Origin: Perognathus longimembris pacificus
Lineage: Eukaryota; Chordata; Mammalia; Rodentia; Heteromyidae
Reading direction: 5' to 3'
DNA length: 64,000 nt
Assembly: GCF_023159225.1 (NCBI RefSeq)
Contig: NC_063166.1
Coordinates: 45,811,149 to 45,875,148, forward strand
Each line of letters starts with the position of its first letter. Within the stretch, counting starts at the first letter, position 1. Below the pieces are notes generated by a model. That model did not search any database. It saw only the letters and a list, made by a program, of their open reading frames with translations, and was not told the DNA's origin. The translations under genes and the position numbers were made by a program. This document shows, piece by piece, positions 12,471-25,270 of this stretch.

Positions 12471-13139
12471 TGTATAATGTATTTCCAAACCTCATCATGA
12501 TTATATTCCATGTATTACTTCACCTTCTAGGCTCTCACAACTGAAATATCAAATTCAACCATGCTATCTTCTGATGACCCATGAAAGAAGCCTGGGGTAA
12601 TGTCACTATATCTCTTAGATGCTTCCATTCACAGAATAGCAAGGAACATAGCACTCTCACTCACTAGAGGATCTGTATTTATATCTAGAATTAATCCAGC
12701 TAGTAAGTCAAAGTTTTAGTTCACAATCAATAACTTCATCACAGTTTTGGAGCAACAATATTTTTAGTTCAAGCTGCACAATTTTTGTTAGATCACACAT
12801 TGAAGTTCCTGGGGAGGGGTAGTTCTTGGTTGGCTCCTTGTTTTTGAATAAAAAAATGAGTTATATTTGTTTAATAAAGCACAGTGGAAATTGATTCATT
12901 CCTATCATGAATTTGATAAGATTTTTTATGAATGAATATGTACAAAAATAATTTAAAGTGGCAATTAAATATCTGTCATCCAATCTCTCTACATTTTCAA
13001 TATGGACATGGTAAAGGTTGTGTTTTCCTTTTCAATTGTTTTCTATTAAACTTTATTTTGTGAAAAAAGAAAAAAAAATTGTGTGTGTAATTAAAATTTG
13101 AATTCTATCATATCAAGATAGGCATTACCTGTTATTTTA
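12471..13139. other. AT-rich DNA, nothing recognised
   Basis: No long frame, SINE or L1 3' end is visible here. Confidence 0.5.
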
Positions 13140-13885
13140 TTTTTGATGTTTATTTTATTTTTTTATTTATTGTCAAAGTGAAGTTCAGAGGGATTACAGT
13201 TTCATACGTGAGGCAGTGAGTACATTTCTTGTCAAACTGATTACCTCCTCCTTCATTTTTCTCCACTTTCCCTCCTTCCCAATTCCCTCCTCCCTCGAGT
13301 TGTACAGTTATTTCACAACATATTGTCTTGCAAGTATTGCTATTGCTGTTGCATTGGTTCTCCTCTTACCCTTTGTCTCACCATTTTGATGTTCTCCTTC
13401 CCTTCCCTAGTTCAGTTAAATGTGTATACAATACCCAGGGTACCAAAATCAAATACAGTGACAACAGGTGTAAAACCATAAGGAAGAGAAACAAATGAAA
13501 AAGAAATAATTTCACATAAAACATTGAAAATAACAACAATAAACCACTTATTTCCATAACTTGGAGTTCTATAGCTACCAGCAAAACCGTGTTCATTGCA
13601 GCACAATTTACCAATGCTAAAATATGGAACCAACACAGGTGCCCCTCCATAGATGAATGGATCAAGAAATTTTGGTACACATATACAATATAATTCTATG
13701 GTTCTATCAGAAAGAATGAAATTGCCTCATTCATAAGGAAATGGAAGGACTTGGAAAAAATAATACTAAGTGAAGTGAGCCAGAATCAAAGAAACATAGG
13801 CTCTACAGTTTCCCTTATTGGTAAAAATTAGTATATGTCTAGCATAGTCCTAACAGATGATCATCATATCTTAATAGCTACGTAC
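13140..13885 (-). mobile_element. L1 3' end with inverted 5' part (twin-primed)
   Basis: From 13140 to about 13570 the sequence is antisense L1 3'UTR ('ttattgtcaaagtgaagttc' through 'ccataacttggagttct'). At about 13571 it switches to sense L1 ('cagcaaaaccgtgttcattg', 'gaaccaacacaggtgcccct') and runs through the ORF2 C-terminus to about 13885. The inverted part covers L1 sequence lying just upstream of the non-inverted part, as expected of twin priming. Target duplications are not clear. Confidence 0.82.
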
Positions 13886-15880
13886 ATTTACTGGTTCTTA
13901 TAGTGTCAGTCCTCTTTTCTCATATCTTAGGAGCAGATGTTTTTCTAAGGCAGAATGATATTACTTAAAATATTAACAAAAAGATATTTCATATATTCTT
14001 AATGGAATAAGGAAATCTTCACAAGTTCTAAGAGACACTTAGTAAATTAAAAAACTTACCCATCTAATTTACATCTAATTATGGTTATAATTTAAAGGAA
14101 ATGACACCTATTTCATCTTTACCTCAATGTTTCAAATGTCATCTTTCTCAAACAATAAGCAAACCACATTTTAACAGTCAGAAAATTTGATAGTTTTTAT
14201 TTAACAAATTTTTATCATTGCCTATACATATATTTTCTATATTCATTGAGCACTTCAGTTAGGAAGTAGTCATGTGGATGAAGGGGGCTGTAGCACTAGA
14301 AGCTGAGTTGAAGTTACTTTACAGAAATAGAAACCATACACATTTTGGATGTCAAGCTATTTCATTTGACTTGGTGTCTATACAATTGCCAACTGGAAAT
14401 ACTGTCCTAGTGCTAAACTCTTTTATATGCAATTGCATAAATCTATATCTTTTTCATTTCATGAAAATATTACAGTTTTGAAATTATCATAGTATTACCA
14501 TATGGTATTATAAGGACATCTGATAGGGCAAAATATATGTGTACACACACACACACACTTGCTTACTACTGTTTGAACTTACAATAGCCCACATGTCCTA
14601 ATGAATCTGACATTTTCATAGGGATAATATTTGACCTTCAGAATGTTGATCCATCCAAAATACATGCCTGTATGGAAACAACAGAGCAGAGACACCAAAC
14701 AATCAATTTTACAAGTAATCAATTCTACATATTGTCAAATTTGATAGAAAGTTCAAAATTCCAATGTTCACACAAGTACTGAAGATTTTAAATGCACCAT
14801 ACATTCCACATCTGACTGCTTGTGGTATGTACTTCCTTATTACTGATACTGTTTTGACAATAACTATCACCAAGAGTAAAGATTAAGTCAGATACTACTG
14901 GAAGACCCAACAACATTCTTACTGGAATGAACAGACAATGTTGGTAGTCCAGAATGATAATCCTGAATGAGTGATTGGATTATCCTTCTTCTCCTGGTTA
15001 GCATTGTTACTACTACTATGAAGACTGATTGTAGTCCCCTGGGATATGCCTTCCCATCATCTGGAATTGCAGCTTTTTGCATCAGGTTTACCTGATTTGG
15101 TTCAGATACTCTCTGAGATGCTGGCAAGTGCTTTGCTGTGACCTGAATAAGGTACCTACAATGCTAGCAATGATTGAGGAAGGGACAAGGGTCACTTCAC
15201 TCAGCACTGCTTTATAACACAGTCTCAGAGAGAACAATTTTCTCCTTCATGACAGTTTTATTATTGCAGCTTTCATCTCAACAGGCAGAATAAATACAAC
15301 CTTCATAAGAAGAGCTCCAGATAGGCCAGCAAGTGTTACACTGACTTCTGACACAGGAAATGCTGCTATTATGAATGTAATATTGCTGTGTTTGTTCTGT
15401 GCCATGCAATACCAGCTGGAATATTGAATATAAAGCTTTGGTGTAGGAATGTTAATCGTCTGTTAAGCTACATTAATGTGAAGCAATTTCTCATTTCTCT
15501 AGTTCTTGATCTTTTTCTCATTGTTATACAAGCATTCAGGATATAAAAGAAGTAGTTCCTTAAAATAATGTGCACATGACTTCTGAATGAGATTAGAAAT
15601 CATACTGAGATCTGCCTTAAGATATTCACACAAAAACACTGAGGGTAAATGTTTATTTTTGAAATGCTAAGGACGGAATTACATTGAAACAAAACCATCA
15701 ATGTCATTCATATACCAGTCAATGTGCTCACATCACTGAACTCTAGCTTGGGTCTGCTGGGATCTTGGTGAAATTTTCTATCAACCATGGGCTTAGACAA
15801 ATACATTCATTGAACAGGTATTTATTGAGGCTGAACTACATGCTGAGCATCATTCTAATTTCTGTTTACAGCATTCAAAA
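13886..15880. other. AT-rich intergenic DNA; short (AC)n at 14540-14561
   Basis: No gene or repeat is recognised beyond the dinucleotide run. The frames at 14272-14481 (+) and 14888-15127 (-) are 69 and 79 codons with no recognisable motif. Confidence 0.45.
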
Positions 15881-16128
15881 AATATATAAATTTCTGGGCT
15901 GGGGATATGGCCTAGTGGCAAGAGTGCTCGCCTGGTATACAGGAGGTCCTAGGTTCAATTCCAGCACCACATATACAGAAAATGGCCAGAAGTGGAGCTG
16001 TGGCTCAAGTGTCAGAGTGCTAGCCTTGAGCAAAAACAAGCCAGGGACAGTGCTCAGGCCCTGAGTCCAAACCCAGGACTGGCCAAAAAAACAAAACAAA
16101 ACAAAACAAAACAATATATAAATTTCTG
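15881..16128 (+). mobile_element. IDL-Geo SINE with 16-bp target duplication
   Basis: The SINE body spans 15897-16112: the ID-like head ('ggctggggatatggcctagt' with B box 'ggttcaattcc'), the Geo half from 'ggccagaagtggagctgtgg', and an (AAAAC)n tail. The duplication AATATATAAATTTCTG is exact at 15881-15896 and 16113-16128. It is a good reference copy for the family. Confidence 0.97.
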
Positions 16129-16230
16129 TACCTAAGTAATGTACATATACTAGTGGGAAGAGGTCAATCAATTATAAATAAAAATGTTTAGGCTGTGTGT
16201 CATAATTAGGATTTTTCAGAGAAACAGAAT

Positions 16231-16270
16231 GTGTGTATGTGTGTGTGTGTATGTGTGTGTGTGTGTGTGT
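16231..16270 (+). repeat. (TG)n microsatellite
   Basis: A TG dinucleotide run with a few TA interruptions, just upstream of the next SINE. Confidence 0.9.
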
Positions 16271-16311
16271 TACGAATGAGAGAAAGAGAAAGACATTTTA
16301 AGAAATTGACT

Positions 16312-16560
16312 AGCTGGACACTGGTGGCTATTGCCTGTAATCCTAGCTACTCAGGAGGCTGAGATCTGGGGGTCATTGTTTGAAGGTAGGCTAAGCAGGA
16401 AAGTCTCTATGAGAGTCTGATCTCCAAGTAACCACCAGAAATCTGGAATTGGCACTGTGGCTTAAAGTGGTAGAATGCTAGCTTGAGCAAAAAGAGCTCA
16501 GGGATAGTGCCGGAGCCCCAAATTCAAGCCCCAAGACCAAATTAAAAGAAGAAAGAAAGA
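16312..16560 (+). mobile_element. B1-like/Geo SINE
   Basis: The B1-like head ('gcctgtaatcctagctactc', 'aggaggctgagatctggggg') is followed by 'aaccaccagaaatctgg' and the Geo half ('ggcactgtggcttaaagtgg'), then an A-rich (AAAG)n tail. Flanks 'gaaattgact' (16302-16311) and 'gaatttgact' (16561-16570) form a duplication with one mismatch. Confidence 0.94.
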
Positions 16561-19420
16561 GAATTTGACTCACATATTTCTATACTGTCAAGGTCAGAAG
16601 TTGCAGGATAGGCCCATAGGCTGGAGATGCAGGGAACTGATATTATAGTTCAGGAGCAGAGTAACAGTTTTGCCTACTTGCCAGTTCTTGAGTCTTTTTC
16701 TCAAGGTCTTTCTTAAGCTGATTTGATAGAGAAATCATCAAATTTTCTGAGTCTCCTTCACAATAGGGAGATTAATCTTTACTCAGTCTACTCATTTAAA
16801 CATTTTCTTAGATCTAAGAAAATCTTTATGGAATTACTAGTGCAAATTTGGTCTAATCTCTGGGCAACATAGCCTAGCCAAATTGACACATGAAATTAAC
16901 GATATTAAAAGTCAATTTCTTTTCACCAGAACACTGGTACTCATCATTTTAAACAATACTTAATCTATGAGTAAAGACAGCATCAAGGTATGCTTTGCCC
17001 AAACCCTCCTGCATACAATTGCACAAGCACTAACACCTTGCTATAAGGGGATACATTCAGCTTTATGATAGTCACAGTAACTTGAAAATGGATGTAAATA
17101 AAGTCAGTATGTCTTCTGTTGTATGTTAATAATATAAGTGCAAGAAGAAAACAGAGAGTTGATATTGACTGGAAGGCACATACTCAAATATATTCACGAG
17201 GAAGCAAGGAAGAAATACTCATGGACAGTGATGAAAATCAGTTTCTCATCTCTACCTGATAACGTGGCTCCACTTCACTAGCATTTTTAACTAGCTTCTA
17301 CCATACATAAAATATTCCTTTTGTTTTATATATCCCTTTAGTTCTTAACATCCTCAAGTGGTTGTAACTTCAGCTGCTAGAATGATCTAAACCTTGATCT
17401 CTGACATGTCTGTGGGTCCACTAGTTCTCTCTAAATTGAGTGACTGTAGTTTTTCCTTTGGCTTTAATCACAGGTCATAAGCTTCTGTATTCTAGCTATA
17501 ACTCTTCTGTACTTCTGCTGAACAATAGCTAAATGCCCATTAGTGACTGGTATCAGCTACTCCAACCAACACCAATTCCATTTTCTATTGATTCAATAGC
17601 TTGAGAAACACAGAGAGGTGAAGTGGCTTTAAATTTTAAACAAATGAGATTACTTTTCTTCTTGGTCTAAGCATTTCTTCCTTCAGAATGAAGTATCCCA
17701 CTTCTTAAAACTCTCCAGTCACATACACCTCCATTTCCTTAGATCTACATCTAAGTCACCACTCAAAGTTCAACTATTACATAGGTCACCATGGTGCATG
17801 TTTGGTTACTCAAGGAGTAAAAATCCAACATGACTGTAGTAAGTGTGGTCCTGGCTTAGAATGACAATAACAAGTAAATTCATACCTTTTGTGGCTTGAA
17901 AGTAAAAGATATATAGTAAATAATCTGTGATTTACAATGAACACTATTTTTCTGTTTAGGAGAACATAACAAAGAGTGGAGAAATAAGACTCAGCATGAA
18001 AATAGGTATGGTATTCTATGTCAAAAATGTAAATTGTATCTCAGAAAAACATCAAAACATGCTAAGAATGAATAGAATTATATTTTAGAAAGATCACAGT
18101 AAAAATAGTAAGACTACGGATTTTACTTTCTAACTCTTGTTCAGGATGCTATCATTTCAATTCTGAAACTAGATAGCTTGTGCTATCTATCTAAACCCAT
18201 CATTTCAATCCAGAATCCAGATAGCCTGTGCCCAGCTAAGTCCATGTGAATGAAACTGAGACCAGCAATCAAAAGAGGATGAGTTGATTGTAGAATCCCA
18301 TTTCTAGAATATAAAATCTCAATCAACAATTAAAAGAAAAAAACCTTAAAACACTTCTGTACAGGAGATAATGACAGAATATCAGGTTATGGGAGGAAGG
18401 AGAACATTAGAACAATAGATTCTATTTCAAACAAAAATATTGATTGTTATTCCAAGAATGAGAAGTATAAGTTTGTTAGGAACAGTTTTATTAATATCTC
18501 TTTTCAAATACTAGGTCACAACTATCCTAGATCTCTTCTTTCTCTGAAAATGGCCTTGTTATTTCATCAAATACTTTTTTCTTCCAATTGAGTAAGATTG
18601 TGTTCATTCACAACCGCCTGCTGTTTCAAAGATTAAGAACTCTCAATGTGTCCTTGACTACATCTTTTTGTGCTTTCTTTTTTTTATTATTTTGAAATAT
18701 AATTTATTCCCCTTTCCTTTTCAGTTGATTTTTGTTAGGTCCCTATATGGATAGTTTAAAAACAGTTAAATCATCAAGAAAAAGTGTTATGATTATTAAT
18801 AATTAAGTGAGCCTAGAGAAAGCCAGAAACTTTGAAAGCTGATACTTGAAATCAGGGCAACAACAATTATTGCTAAAATTCCTTACAATTACTAAATAAC
18901 ACAGTTGGATTTGTTTTGAGTGCTTCACATTAAAAGTTTCCAAATAGTAGCTATCAACAACCAATATATATGTTTAAGCAGCATACTTTTACTTTTGCAT
19001 TTTACTATGAAGGGGATTCATTTTTAATATTAAAGACTCAAAAAAGTTACTCCAAACATTCTAATAACCAATTAACCATCAATGCATCTGTACTCTAAGT
19101 TTTAAATCTAGTGCATATAAACATCTCACACAAGGAGATAAAACATGTATTTGGGGTACTAGTGATAGAATAATAAATTTTGAGGGATACAGCATGCAAT
19201 ATTGTAATTCTGTGGACTTTGTATTTCAGGATTAACTGTATTTTGAGAGAAAAGATTCAGTTTCATCATCTAGAAAATATGTGATAATGGTAAGTTTGAG
19301 GTCAAACTAGGCTATAATGTGTAACCCTTCAAAGCATCAACAGTTAAAAAGGTAGCTTATCCCTTGAATGTACCTCAGGTAGTTCAATGTGGTAAGCTAG
19401 AAGGGCACTTTCTTAGTTAA
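16561..19420. other. AT-rich intergenic DNA, no gene recognised
   Basis: No frame of 60 codons or more occurs on either strand and I see no SINE or L1 signature. A short direct repeat is visible at about 18150-18230 ('catttcaattctgaaactagatagc' vs a second diverged copy, spaced ~45 bases). Confidence 0.5.
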
Positions 19421-19424
19421 AAGG

Positions 19425-19525
19425 CAAACAGTACAAGAAATGTACCCAAGGCCTAACATATGAAACTGTAACCTCTCTGTACATCACTTTGACAATAAAT
19501 AAGAAAAATAAATTTTAAAAAAGAA
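19425..19525 (+). mobile_element. L1 3'UTR end fragment
   Basis: The terminal L1 signature is present ('cagtacaagaaatgtaccc', 'gaaactgtaacctctctgta', 'tttgacaataaataag') with an A-rich tail. Right after it, 'cagatttgatcttcagcacc' at 19541 looks like the end of an ID-like head, too short to call separately. Confidence 0.8.
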
Positions 19526-20160
19526 GCCAAAGAAAAGGCCCCAGATTTGATCTTCAGCACCACAAAAAAGAAAATGGAAAAAGAAAAAGTAGTTATGACC
19601 TATAGAGACAAAAAAGAGAAAAGACTGAGTTGGAGAATATTATTTAGGAACATGTATAGGACTATTGAAAAGTTAAACCAACAGAAACATCATACAAATA
19701 AAAGAGGACTTATAAAGGAACACTTGAATAAGTAACAAGAGTAAACATATACCTTATACAAAACATACCAAATTATATAAGAATTGATTTTAAGGCAAAT
19801 ACACACTTGATGTAAATTCAGATGAGAGGTAAAATAGTCTAAAGGACAATTACTCCCAGGGATTATATTAGAACTACATAGGATTAATTCAATAATAGAA
19901 TGACAGTTTATTATCATTTGATATTACAACTCAGATTATGCATTAAGGGGAAGGTTTGTATGATCAAACCAGAATTCTATTATCTCAACCTCCTTTGTAG
20001 CTAATATTCATTACCATAGTGAGCCACAGGAAGTGGGCCTTCATTATGTTTTGAGATAGTTGCCACATGTATATCATACATGGCTGGTCTCCATGAAAGT
20101 TCTTTTTCAGCCTCATGAATGCTGGAATTTTAGGGATAAATTATTATGCCTGTCTGTATC
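19526..20160. other. AT-rich DNA, nothing recognised
   Basis: The Lys-rich plus frame at 19547-19735 comes from A-rich sequence. Confidence 0.45.
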
Positions 20161-20417
20161 AAGGAATCTTTTGTTTATTTATTTATTTTGTGGGCCTGGG
20201 CGCTGTCTCTGACCTCTTCAGCTCATGGTTAGCACTCTCCCACTTAAGCCACAGGGACTACTTCCAGTTTTCTGGTGGTTAATCGATTAATTGAAGATAA
20301 GAGTCTCACAGATGTTCTCATCTGGGGTTGGCTTTGAACTGCGATCCTCAGATCTCAGCTTCCTGAGTATCTAGGAATACAAATGTGAGCCACCAGCACC
20401 CAGCTTTAAGGAATCTT
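20161..20417 (-). mobile_element. B1-like/Geo SINE with 10-bp target duplication
   Basis: The Geo half ('cgctgtctctgacctcttca') is followed by a linker ('tctggtggttaatcgattaa', the last part a local duplication) and the B1-like head ('ctcagatctcagcttcctga', 'gtgagccaccagcacccagc'). AAGGAATCTT is exact at 20161-20170 and 20408-20417. Confidence 0.94.
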
Positions 20418-20716
20418 ATAGTGAACATTATTAAATCATTCAGGGAATAGAATAGCATGTACATAGGTGGAGATGTATATCTTCACATAAAGATCCAGGG
20501 TCTAAACAATAACTTAAATCAAATTAGCAACTTCACTTACTTTTATTTTTAGTAACTCCAACAATTCCATATGGAAACAGATGAAATAGTACGCAAAGGC
20601 AATTTGCTAAGTGACATTTCTGTAAACCAGTCTTGTATCACAGGAGAATGGTCTTATGAAAATCTTAATTGGGCCCAATGCATTTATAAATTTTTCACTT
20701 AAAAATTTACCTGATT

Positions 20717-22699
20717 AGGACTTCCGGGAAGACGGCGGAGGAGTAGCAAAGCCCTAGCTGAGCTCCCCCCAACATCGCAGTTTTCCCACCCCAGAGAAAC
20801 TTTTACCCCTAGATAGACTGCCCAAATAAGTTATAACAGTACAGGGATTCCGGCCAGGAAGGAAAAATTGACTTTGCTGGTCTGAAAATACAGATTTGAG
20901 CTCCGGGCTATGTCCTGCCACCATGCCAGTGCCGGCGCCAGCATAGCGCTGAGCACTCGCGCAGCTCAACAGAGACCAGGGAGAAATCCTCCAGACGGCA
21001 GCATACAGACACGAATCGCAGGCTGAGCACAGATGGGCTGAAATCGCAGAGACAGTGTGAGTACTCCCACGAAAGAAATTCTCACTCATGCCCACAAAGC
21101 AGCTCCTTCCCCCACCACCAGAGCAAAGCGCCATCTTTGACACTGGCAAAGGGTCAAACCAGACTGGAGCTAAAGCCCGCTGGGGAAAGTGAGGACAAAG
21201 TGGCCATTTTTGAGAAGGGCAAGAGGGACCAACCAGTGAGAGTCAGCTTGGCCCAGGAGAACGACCCTTGCCCAGGTGGGGGCTTGTCCTGGGCCTCGGC
21301 TCTGCTAGAGGTGACTGCTCTGCCCGCTGGAATTCCTAAATTAAAAGCAAAAGCAGCGAGCAGCTATTGGCGACATGGAACAGCCACAGGGGAGAACAAA
21401 CTTCCCGAGACAGATAAACGGTCCCATTTAGAAACCAATTCCCAGCCCAAAACAGAGCTAAATTCCATACCCAGCTCTGCCCAGAAGGCCGCCCCATCCA
21501 GGAGGGAGGAACCTCCCTCAGGCAAGCAACCCTGAGCTGATTAAACCAGGCCAGAGGTGCCCCGCCCTGCTGAGTCCACAGCCTATTCAGAGCTAGGCCT
21601 TAAAGGCAGCAGCCACACAGCAGACGGAGAAGCCATGGTTGCAAAGACTGTTCACATCCACCACCTACAGAGGACCCCAAGCCTTACCTGCAAGCTGTGG
21701 GAACCACAGAGCCCAGGATTTCACTAACAGGGGAAATGGATCAGAGCAGATCCACCCCCTGCAAACTTAAAGCAAGTCAAACCAGCCAAGTGGCAGAATG
21801 GACTGCAGACCATAGCAAGGAAACCAGAGACTGTAGAAAGCCCACCCAAACAAGGCAGACTTTTTGTTTGTTTGTTTTGTCTCAAAAGTTTTATAAGCTT
21901 TCAATTTTATTTTTTTTCTTATATTTTTATTTGTGAAACGTCATTGGTTTGTTTTTGTTTTCCATTTTCACCCGTTGGTTCTATCAAGTTTGTTGTTGTT
22001 GTTGTTGTTCTTTTTTTTTTTTTCTTTATTCTCTTTCTGGTATTTTTTTTCTTTTTATTTTTTTAAATAATTTTTCTCTGTTATGTGCATCTGTCTTCCA
22101 GTAGTCTCTCTTTATTTCTCTCTTTGGATTCTCTTTCTTTAAAAACTACTTTCCTATGAATAACACCTCCACTCTTACTGCTAACTCTCCATTGTCTATC
22201 ATTTTAACCTTGTTTTTTCTACTGATTCTACTCTCCTCCACATTTCCACATCACTGAAACCAAACCAAAATCATCACCCACCCCCCCATGCATTTTACTC
22301 TAGTTTCTTTACTACCTCTAACTTACCCTTCTGACTTACTTCTAGGTCCTCCAGATCCCATTGACTCCTGGTTATTGGATAGAGGGTATCCCTGTTTAAT
22401 CCAAGTGAAACAAAGGGGTTCATAGAGAAAGCCAGTCCAAAAGGAACTTAATAGAAGAACAAGAATTGCTCATATGGTTGTAAAACTAAATAAGTAACTA
22501 CTGAATAGAGGGCTCAGGATTAGTTGTTATATTGAAATTGTATTTTTTAGGAACACCAAATCTAATTTTATAGACAGGTATAAAAGGTGTCTGTATATAA
22601 TTATGAACTTCTAAGATTTACACAACAGTGCTTGGTAATGTCTGCTTTGGGTCTTAAACAGTGCTCACAGGTGCTTGTAGATTGGCATTCCCAATCCAA
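20717..22699 (+). promoter_or_regulatory. L1 5'UTR (internal promoter region)
   Basis: The ~2-kb region upstream of ORF1 begins 'gacttccgggaagacggcgg', which resembles the YY1-type 5' end of other mammalian L1s (AAGACGGCGG against the usual AAGATGGCGGC, i.e. a CpG/T change in the ATG core). The first ~900 bases are GC- and CpG-rich for this window; 21860-22090 is a T-rich tract with (GTT)n. RNA polymerase II initiation at base 1 is how L1 5'UTRs usually act. Whether this one is active cannot be read from sequence. Confidence 0.8.
20754..21134 (-). CDS. Antisense open frame in L1 5'UTR, ORF0-like candidate
   Basis: On the minus strand an ATG at 21134 opens 126 codons to a stop at 20754. The context is 'caaagATGg' (A at -3, G at +4), a strong Kozak context, and the ATG sits in an AAGATGGCG motif that resembles a YY1 site. 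It lies about 417 bases inside the L1 5' end, antisense. Primate L1 ORF0 occupies an analogous position and strand; homology between the two is not implied. The predicted product has Cys-, Ser- and Gly-rich stretches and no domain I recognise. GC-rich sequence makes chance open frames likelier, so coding function is unproven. Confidence 0.35.
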   Translation of the reverse strand: MALCSGGGGRSCFVGMSENFFRGSTHTVSAISAHLCSACDSCLYAAVWRISPWSLLSCASAQRYAGAGTGMVAGHSPELKSVFSDQQSQFFLPGRNPCTVITYLGSLSRGKSFSGVGKLRCWGELS

Positions 22700-23768
22700 A
22701 TGGGCAGAAGAAACACAAGAAAGATGGCAAACATTGAAGTCATATCTCCCATTCAAAACAAGCAGGAAGCAGAGCAATCAATCAAAGACATAGAAGAGAA
22801 CCTCCAAAATGCTCTACAAAGTCTACTGATAAACATGATAAATGAAAAGTTTGAATCTCTTCAGTCAATTATTCTAGAGTGTGAGGAGGAAAAGCGAAAA
22901 TTAATGGAGAATTTCATGGCCTCCACAAATAGAAAGATAAATAAACTTCAAAAGTCAAATGAAAAGATGGCTACCCAGCTAAAAGATTTGAGAGACAACA
23001 GTGAAAACCAAATTAATGAAGTTAATGAAGTAAAGAAGTCCATACAGGACCTAAGAGATGACATGGAAATCATCAGGAAAGACCAGTCAGAAGGAAAAGA
23101 GATTCGAAATCAAGTAGCTAGCCTACAATCCTGACTAAATGAAGCAGAGGATCAAATCTCAAGAGCTGAAGATTCCCTAGAATCTATGGAGAAAGATCAA
23201 AAAGCAATACAAAACCAATTGACAAAACAGATCACTCCAGGAGATTCAAGATACAATCAGAAAGCCCAATTTAAGGATAATAGGTATTGAGGAAAACCTG
23301 GAGAAGGAAATTAATGGAATAGGCAACCTATTTAACAGAATATTAGCCGAGAACTTCCCAAATATCCAGAAGGATAGGCCTATAGAGAAGCAAGAAGCAT
23401 TTAGAACCTCAAACCGACCAGACCAGAATAGGACATTCCACCAACACATTGTGATCAAAACAGGATCAGTAGAGTCCAAGGAAAGAATTTTCAAAGTTGT
23501 AAGGGAGAAGAAAACAATCACATATAATGGAAAAGCAATCAGAATTACCCCAGACTTCTCAGCAGAGACCATGAAAGCAAGGAGAGCCTGGAATGAAGTA
23601 TACCAAACACTAAATAAAAATAACTACCAACCAAGAATAGTGTACCCAGCCAAATTCTCATTCATAGCTGAAGGTCAAATAAAAGTCTTCCACAGTAAGG
23701 AAACAATATATCTCCACCAAACCAGCATTACAAAAAATACTCAAAGATGTGCTATACAGAGAAAATAA
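22700..23768 (+). pseudogene. L1 ORF1 (RNA-binding chaperone), broken
   Basis: The start MGRRNTRK at 22700 is chosen because it aligns with the basic N-terminus of mammalian ORF1p; the frame is open further upstream. A coiled-coil region follows (heptad-rich, e.g. MENFMASTNRKINKLQKSNE), open to a TGA at about 23132. After that stop the coiled coil continues (EDSLESMEKDQKAIQNQLTK), and a frameshift comes near 23220-23260. The RRM and C-terminal region is legible to 23768, including REKKTITYNGKAIRIT, SAETMKARRAWNEV and QPRIVYPAKFSF, the conserved core. ORF1p normally forms trimers that coat L1 RNA. This copy cannot make it whole. Confidence 0.9.
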
Positions 23769-25270
23769 TCAAGATCCCAATGCAGACAGAGTAATGAACC
23801 CTAAATAGTAAACCAGAATAACAGATCAACAAATTGGAAGACTCAGCTTTTAACAAGATAGTGATAATGAAAGGACCAAATGATCATCTCTCAATCCTAA
23901 CTCTCAACATTAATGAACTTAATTTGCCAATCAAACAACATAGGCTCATAAGTTGGATCAAAAATCAAGATCTATTTTTCTGCTGGCTCCAAGAGACTCA
24001 TCTACCCAGCAAAAGTAAACATCTTCTAAAAGTGAAAGGCTGGAATCAAATCTATCAAGCAAATGGCCCTTATAAGCAGGCAGGAGTTGCAATCCTAGTA
24101 TCAGACAAAATTGACTTCAAATTAAAAAAGGTTAGAAGAGACAAAGAAGGTTACTACATATTAATAAAGGGATCTCTCCTACAGGAAGATATAACCATCC
24201 TTAATGTCTACACACCAAATACAGGAGCACCCAACTTCATCAAACTAACACTGCAGTCTCTAAAAACACTCATAGACCCAAACACATTGATAGTTGGGGA
24301 CTTTAACACTCCACTATCACCTCTGGACAGATCAACACGCCAAAAACTGAACAAAGAAACCACAGAACGAAACAATTACATAGACCAATTAGACTTAATC
24401 AACATCTACAGAATATTCCACCCTGCAACAACAGAATACACATTCTTCTCAGCGGCACAGGGAACATTCTCCAAAATAGATCACATTTTAGGTCACAACG
24501 AAAATCTGTACAAATGCACAAGTATCAAAACTATTCCCTGCATTCTTTCAGACCACAACGGAATAAAATTAGAGCTCAACTCAAACAGCCACCACAGAAA
24601 ACCCTACAGTTCATGGAGACTATGCAACACACTGCTGAACCATCAGAGGGTCATTGAAGAAATTAAATTGGAAATTCAAATGTTTATGGAATTCAACCAA
24701 AATGAGGAAACAAAGTACCAGCTTCTTTGGGACACAGCAAAGGCAGTACTCAGAAGAAAATTTATATCTCTGAATGCATACACCAAAAAACTGGAGAAAA
24801 AGCAACTCAATAATTTAAGGAAGCACCTTAATTTCCTTGAAAGAGAACAAGCCAAACCCCAAGCCAATAGACAGAAGCAAATAATTAAAATCAAATCAGA
24901 ATTAAATCAATTAGAGACGGAAAAAACTATCAAAAGAATCAACAAAACAAAGAGTTGGTTCTTCGAAAAAATCCACAAGTTATAGAGACCCCTAGGAAAC
25001 CTGACCAAAAAACGAAGGCAGAACAGTCAAATAAATAAGATAAGAGATGAAACAGGTAACATCACCACAGAAACAACCAAATTCAGACCATAATAAGGGA
25101 CTATTTTGCAAACCTTTATGGCAACAAATGGAGAACTTGAAAGAAATGGATGATTTCCTAGAAAAGATTGATATCCCCCATGAAGACTTAAACCTTCTAA
25201 AAAAGACCCATATCCAGTATTGAAATAGAAATGGCAATAATTGATCTCCCAGCCAAGAAATGCCCAGGTC

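Noticed and set aside
12283..12477. His/Tyr-rich open frame on the plus strand, and its minus-strand partner
   Set aside because: Both follow from the degenerate 'cattaccatat' tandem repeat; no start context or domain.
15897..15980. tRNA-Ala-like sequence considered as a tRNA gene
   Set aside because: The ID-like head of a SINE: A and B boxes remain but the acceptor stem does not pair and it is fused to Geo.
21137..21535. 132-codon sense frame in the L1 5'UTR
   Set aside because: Its apparent start is TTG, there is no early ATG, and the region is GC-rich non-coding 5'UTR.
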